The translations under genes and the position numbers were made by a program. A model generated the notes under the pieces. The model was not told where the DNA came from, did not search any database, and saw only the letters and a list, made by a program, of their open reading frames with translations. This document shows, piece by piece, positions 62,502-64,000 of a stretch of DNA of 64,000 nt (position 1 is the stretch's first letter; each line of letters starts with the position of its first letter). The stretch spans positions 930,001 through 994,000 of the forward strand of contig NZ_JPZL01000002.1 in assembly GCF_000759345.1 (NCBI RefSeq). Reading direction: 5' to 3'. Source of the DNA: Litchfieldella xinjiangensis (GTDB lineage: Bacteria > Pseudomonadota > Gammaproteobacteria > Pseudomonadales > Halomonadaceae).

Positions 62502-63494
62502 ATGCCTACTACCGCATATGGCGATATCTCCCAGCGCACCGCCGCCTGGGCCGCCTCCGAAATGCTGACCCACGCCGAGCCCATCCTGGTGCTCTCGAAG
62601 TTCGGTCAGTCCAAGCCGCTGCCGAAGAACAAGTCCGACACGGTGAAGTTCCGCCGTCCGGTGCCGTTCCCGGTGGTGACCGCCTCGCTGACCGAGGGCG
62701 TTACGCCGAATGCGCAGCAAATGCAGTACGAGGACGTGACTGTCCAGATCAAGCAGTGGGGCGCCGTGGTCGAGATCACCGACTACGTGGCCGACCTGGC
62801 TGAGGATCCGGTGCTGTCCGACGCCTCGACGCTGTGCGGCGAGCAGGCAGCCGAGACCATCGAGCTTCAAACATGGGGCGCGTTGAAGGCGGGCACCAAC
62901 GTGTTCTATGCCAACGGCGAGTCTCGCGCGGCCGTGAATACGCCGATCAGCCTGGCCAAGCAGCGCGCGGTTACTCGTGGGCTGAAGGGCAACCGGGCGA
63001 AGAAAGTCACCAGCATGGTAGGTGGCAGCCCGAACTACTCCACCGAGCCGGTGGATGCAGCGTTCATTGCTTTCGCGCATACCGACCTTGAGGCCGATAT
63101 CCGCGACATGGAAGGCTTCACCCCGACCGAGAAGTACGGCTCCATGAAGGCGCTGCCCTACGAGATCGGCAAGGTCGAAGACGTGCGATACGTTCTCTCG
63201 CCCGTGCTCGACAAGTGGGAAGACGCAGGCGGTGTCGAGAACGGCATGGTCTCCACCACGGGTACCAGCGCCGACGTGTATCCGGTGGTCTACATCGGCA
63301 AGGAGTTCTACGGCTTGATCCCGCTCAAGGGCGCCAATGCCGTGAAGCCCTCTGTCATCAACCCCAGCACCATCTCCAAGGATGATCCGCTGGGCCAGCG
63401 TGGCTACGTTGGCTGGAAGACGTACTTCGTCGCCAAGATCCTCAACGAGGGTTGGGGCGCACGGATGGAGGTTGCGGCCAGCGAACTGGCCTGA
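62502..63494 (+). CDS. Major capsid protein, N4-gp56 family
   Basis: This 330-residue protein reads FRRPVPFPVVTASLTEGVTP and YEDVTVQIKQWGAVVEITDY, typical of the N4-gp56 family of major capsid proteins. It starts 19 bases after the scaffold-like gene with GAGG before it, and is followed by a terminator. Confidence 0.85.
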   Translation: MPTTAYGDISQRTAAWAASEMLTHAEPILVLSKFGQSKPLPKNKSDTVKFRRPVPFPVVTASLTEGVTPNAQQMQYEDVTVQIKQWGAVVEITDYVADLAEDPVLSDASTLCGEQAAETIELQTWGALKAGTNVFYANGESRAAVNTPISLAKQRAVTRGLKGNRAKKVTSMVGGSPNYSTEPVDAAFIAFAHTDLEADIRDMEGFTPTEKYGSMKALPYEIGKVEDVRYVLSPVLDKWEDAGGVENGMVSTTGTSADVYPVVYIGKEFYGLIPLKGANAVKPSVINPSTISKDDPLGQRGYVGWKTYFVAKILNEGWGARMEVAASELA

Positions 63495-63510
63495 TACCTG
63501 AGGTAACCGA

Positions 63511-63538
63511 AGCCCGCCACCCGGCGGGCTTTCCTTTT
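63511..63538 (+). terminator. Terminator after the capsid gene
   Basis: AGCCCGCC and GGCGGGCT pair around ACCC and are followed by TTCCTTTT. Confidence 0.7.
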
Positions 63539-63561
63539 CATGACATGCCGTGAGGTATCCC

Positions 63562-63996
63562 GTGAGCGATTCCACTCCAATCAACACTGCCGAAATGACC
63601 CGCGAACAGCTCGAGGCGACAGCCAACGACTTAGGCGTCAAGTTTCAGAGCAATATCGGCGACGACACGCTGCGATCGCGCATCGATGAAGCGCTGGGCA
63701 CGCCGAACCCGACTGGTAGCGCGACCAAGCCCGCAAACGAGCAACCCAAAGGCTCGGCCCAGCAGACGAAACCCGCCAAGCGCAAGATCATCGTCGCCAC
63801 CCACGATCAGGACAAGCAGCCGGTCCAGGTGTTCGTGAACGGTCGCAGCTACATCATCGAGCGTGGGAAGGAAGTCGTAGTGCCTGTCAGTGTCGTTGAG
63901 GTGTTGCGCAATGCCGTGCAGGACGTCTACGACCCGAAGACCATGAAGAAGTCGCATGTCATGGCCTATCCGTACCAGGACCTTGGCGAGGCGTAA
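63562..63996 (+). CDS. Hypothetical head/tail-region protein, 144 residues
   Basis: The GTG at 63562 follows GAGG and starts at SDSTPINTAEMTREQ. The N-terminal 50 residues (MTREQLEATANDLGVKFQS, DDTLRSRIDEALG) look like a HeH/LEM-type motif, followed by a Pro/Lys linker and a small beta-rich domain. The function is unknown. It ends 4 bases before the window edge. Confidence 0.5.
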   Translation: MSDSTPINTAEMTREQLEATANDLGVKFQSNIGDDTLRSRIDEALGTPNPTGSATKPANEQPKGSAQQTKPAKRKIIVATHDQDKQPVQVFVNGRSYIIERGKEVVVPVSVVEVLRNAVQDVYDPKTMKKSHVMAYPYQDLGEA

Positions 63997-64000
63997 GCCA

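Larger units (their letters stand above)
30116..64000. mobile_element. Lambda-like prophage, left part (right end beyond window)
   Basis: The region holds integrase, AlpA-like regulator, early recombination genes, repressor/cro immunity, replication genes with origin iterons, nin-type genes, lysis genes, terminase, portal, scaffold and capsid genes. The left limit is uncertain. A gene at 30116-30334 has a paralogue inside the prophage, so the boundary may lie between the trpE hairpin and 30116. No tRNA or att duplication is visible because the right end is missing. Confidence 0.85.

Overview
The window looks like a chromosome segment of a GC-rich gammaproteobacterium of the Halomonadaceae (Halomonas/Chromohalobacter type). 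The pointers are a class I polyhydroxyalkanoate (PHA) synthase preceded by a phasin and a DUF6489-type protein, the gammaproteobacterial blocks smrB / prmB-aroC and miaB-ybeZ-ybeY-corC-lnt, rpe / gph-trpE, and a sulfate ABC importer. The assignment rests on gene content and order, not on a database search.

Host part, about 1-30,100. A uronate oxidation cluster comes first: the end of an enolase-superfamily gene, a galactarolactone isomerase-like amidohydrolase, uronate dehydrogenase and a FadR-type regulator. Two alpha/beta hydrolases and a patatin-like phospholipase follow, then smrB facing prmB-aroC, the PHA genes, and a five-gene minus-strand block for envelope, RNA and ribosome maturation (miaB, ybeZ, ybeY, corC, lnt). 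After these come DUF1820, an SH3-domain membrane protein, tpm, yajG, the sbp-cysT-cysW-cysA sulfate operon, an MFS transporter, rpe with a GIY-YIG protein, ndh, gph and trpE. Apart from one 33-codon membrane peptide gene and a PsrA-like palindrome near 2.9 kb, this half is ordinary.

Prophage part, about 30,100 to beyond the right edge. The layout is lambda-like with podovirus-type head genes. At the left are a P4-type integrase, an AlpA-like regulator and an unexpected polysaccharide lyase. A long minus-strand early operon (about 44.1 to 33.7 kb) encodes small proteins, a Rad52/ERF-like annealing protein, RdgC fused to an FtsK gamma domain, SSB and two DNA methyltransferases. The immunity region holds a LexA-like repressor, a cro gene and two clusters of related 16-bp operator sites. 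The left cluster overlaps a good sigma70 promoter (PL). Rightward genes follow: Rha, O-like and P-like replication proteins with iterons inside the O gene, NinB, RusA, a NinI-like phosphatase, a gene in the usual Q position, then lysis genes, an apparent anti-defence pair (Acb2/Tad1-like and Tad2-like), a terminase divided over three overlapping cistrons, portal, scaffold and an N4-gp56-type capsid protein. The right end, and so the attachment sites, lie outside the window.

How it fits together. Repressor bound at the two operator clusters would silence PL and PR. A PL transcript would run through about 1.25 kb of leader containing two strongly structured segments and a textbook terminator before its first gene. 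It would then meet further terminator-like hairpins between cistrons, several placed directly before the next ribosome binding site. That arrangement implies processive antitermination, and no standard N gene is recognisable. The leader RNA, the RdgC-FtsK gamma fusion, the split terminase and the adjacent nucleotide-sponge genes are the parts most worth following up.
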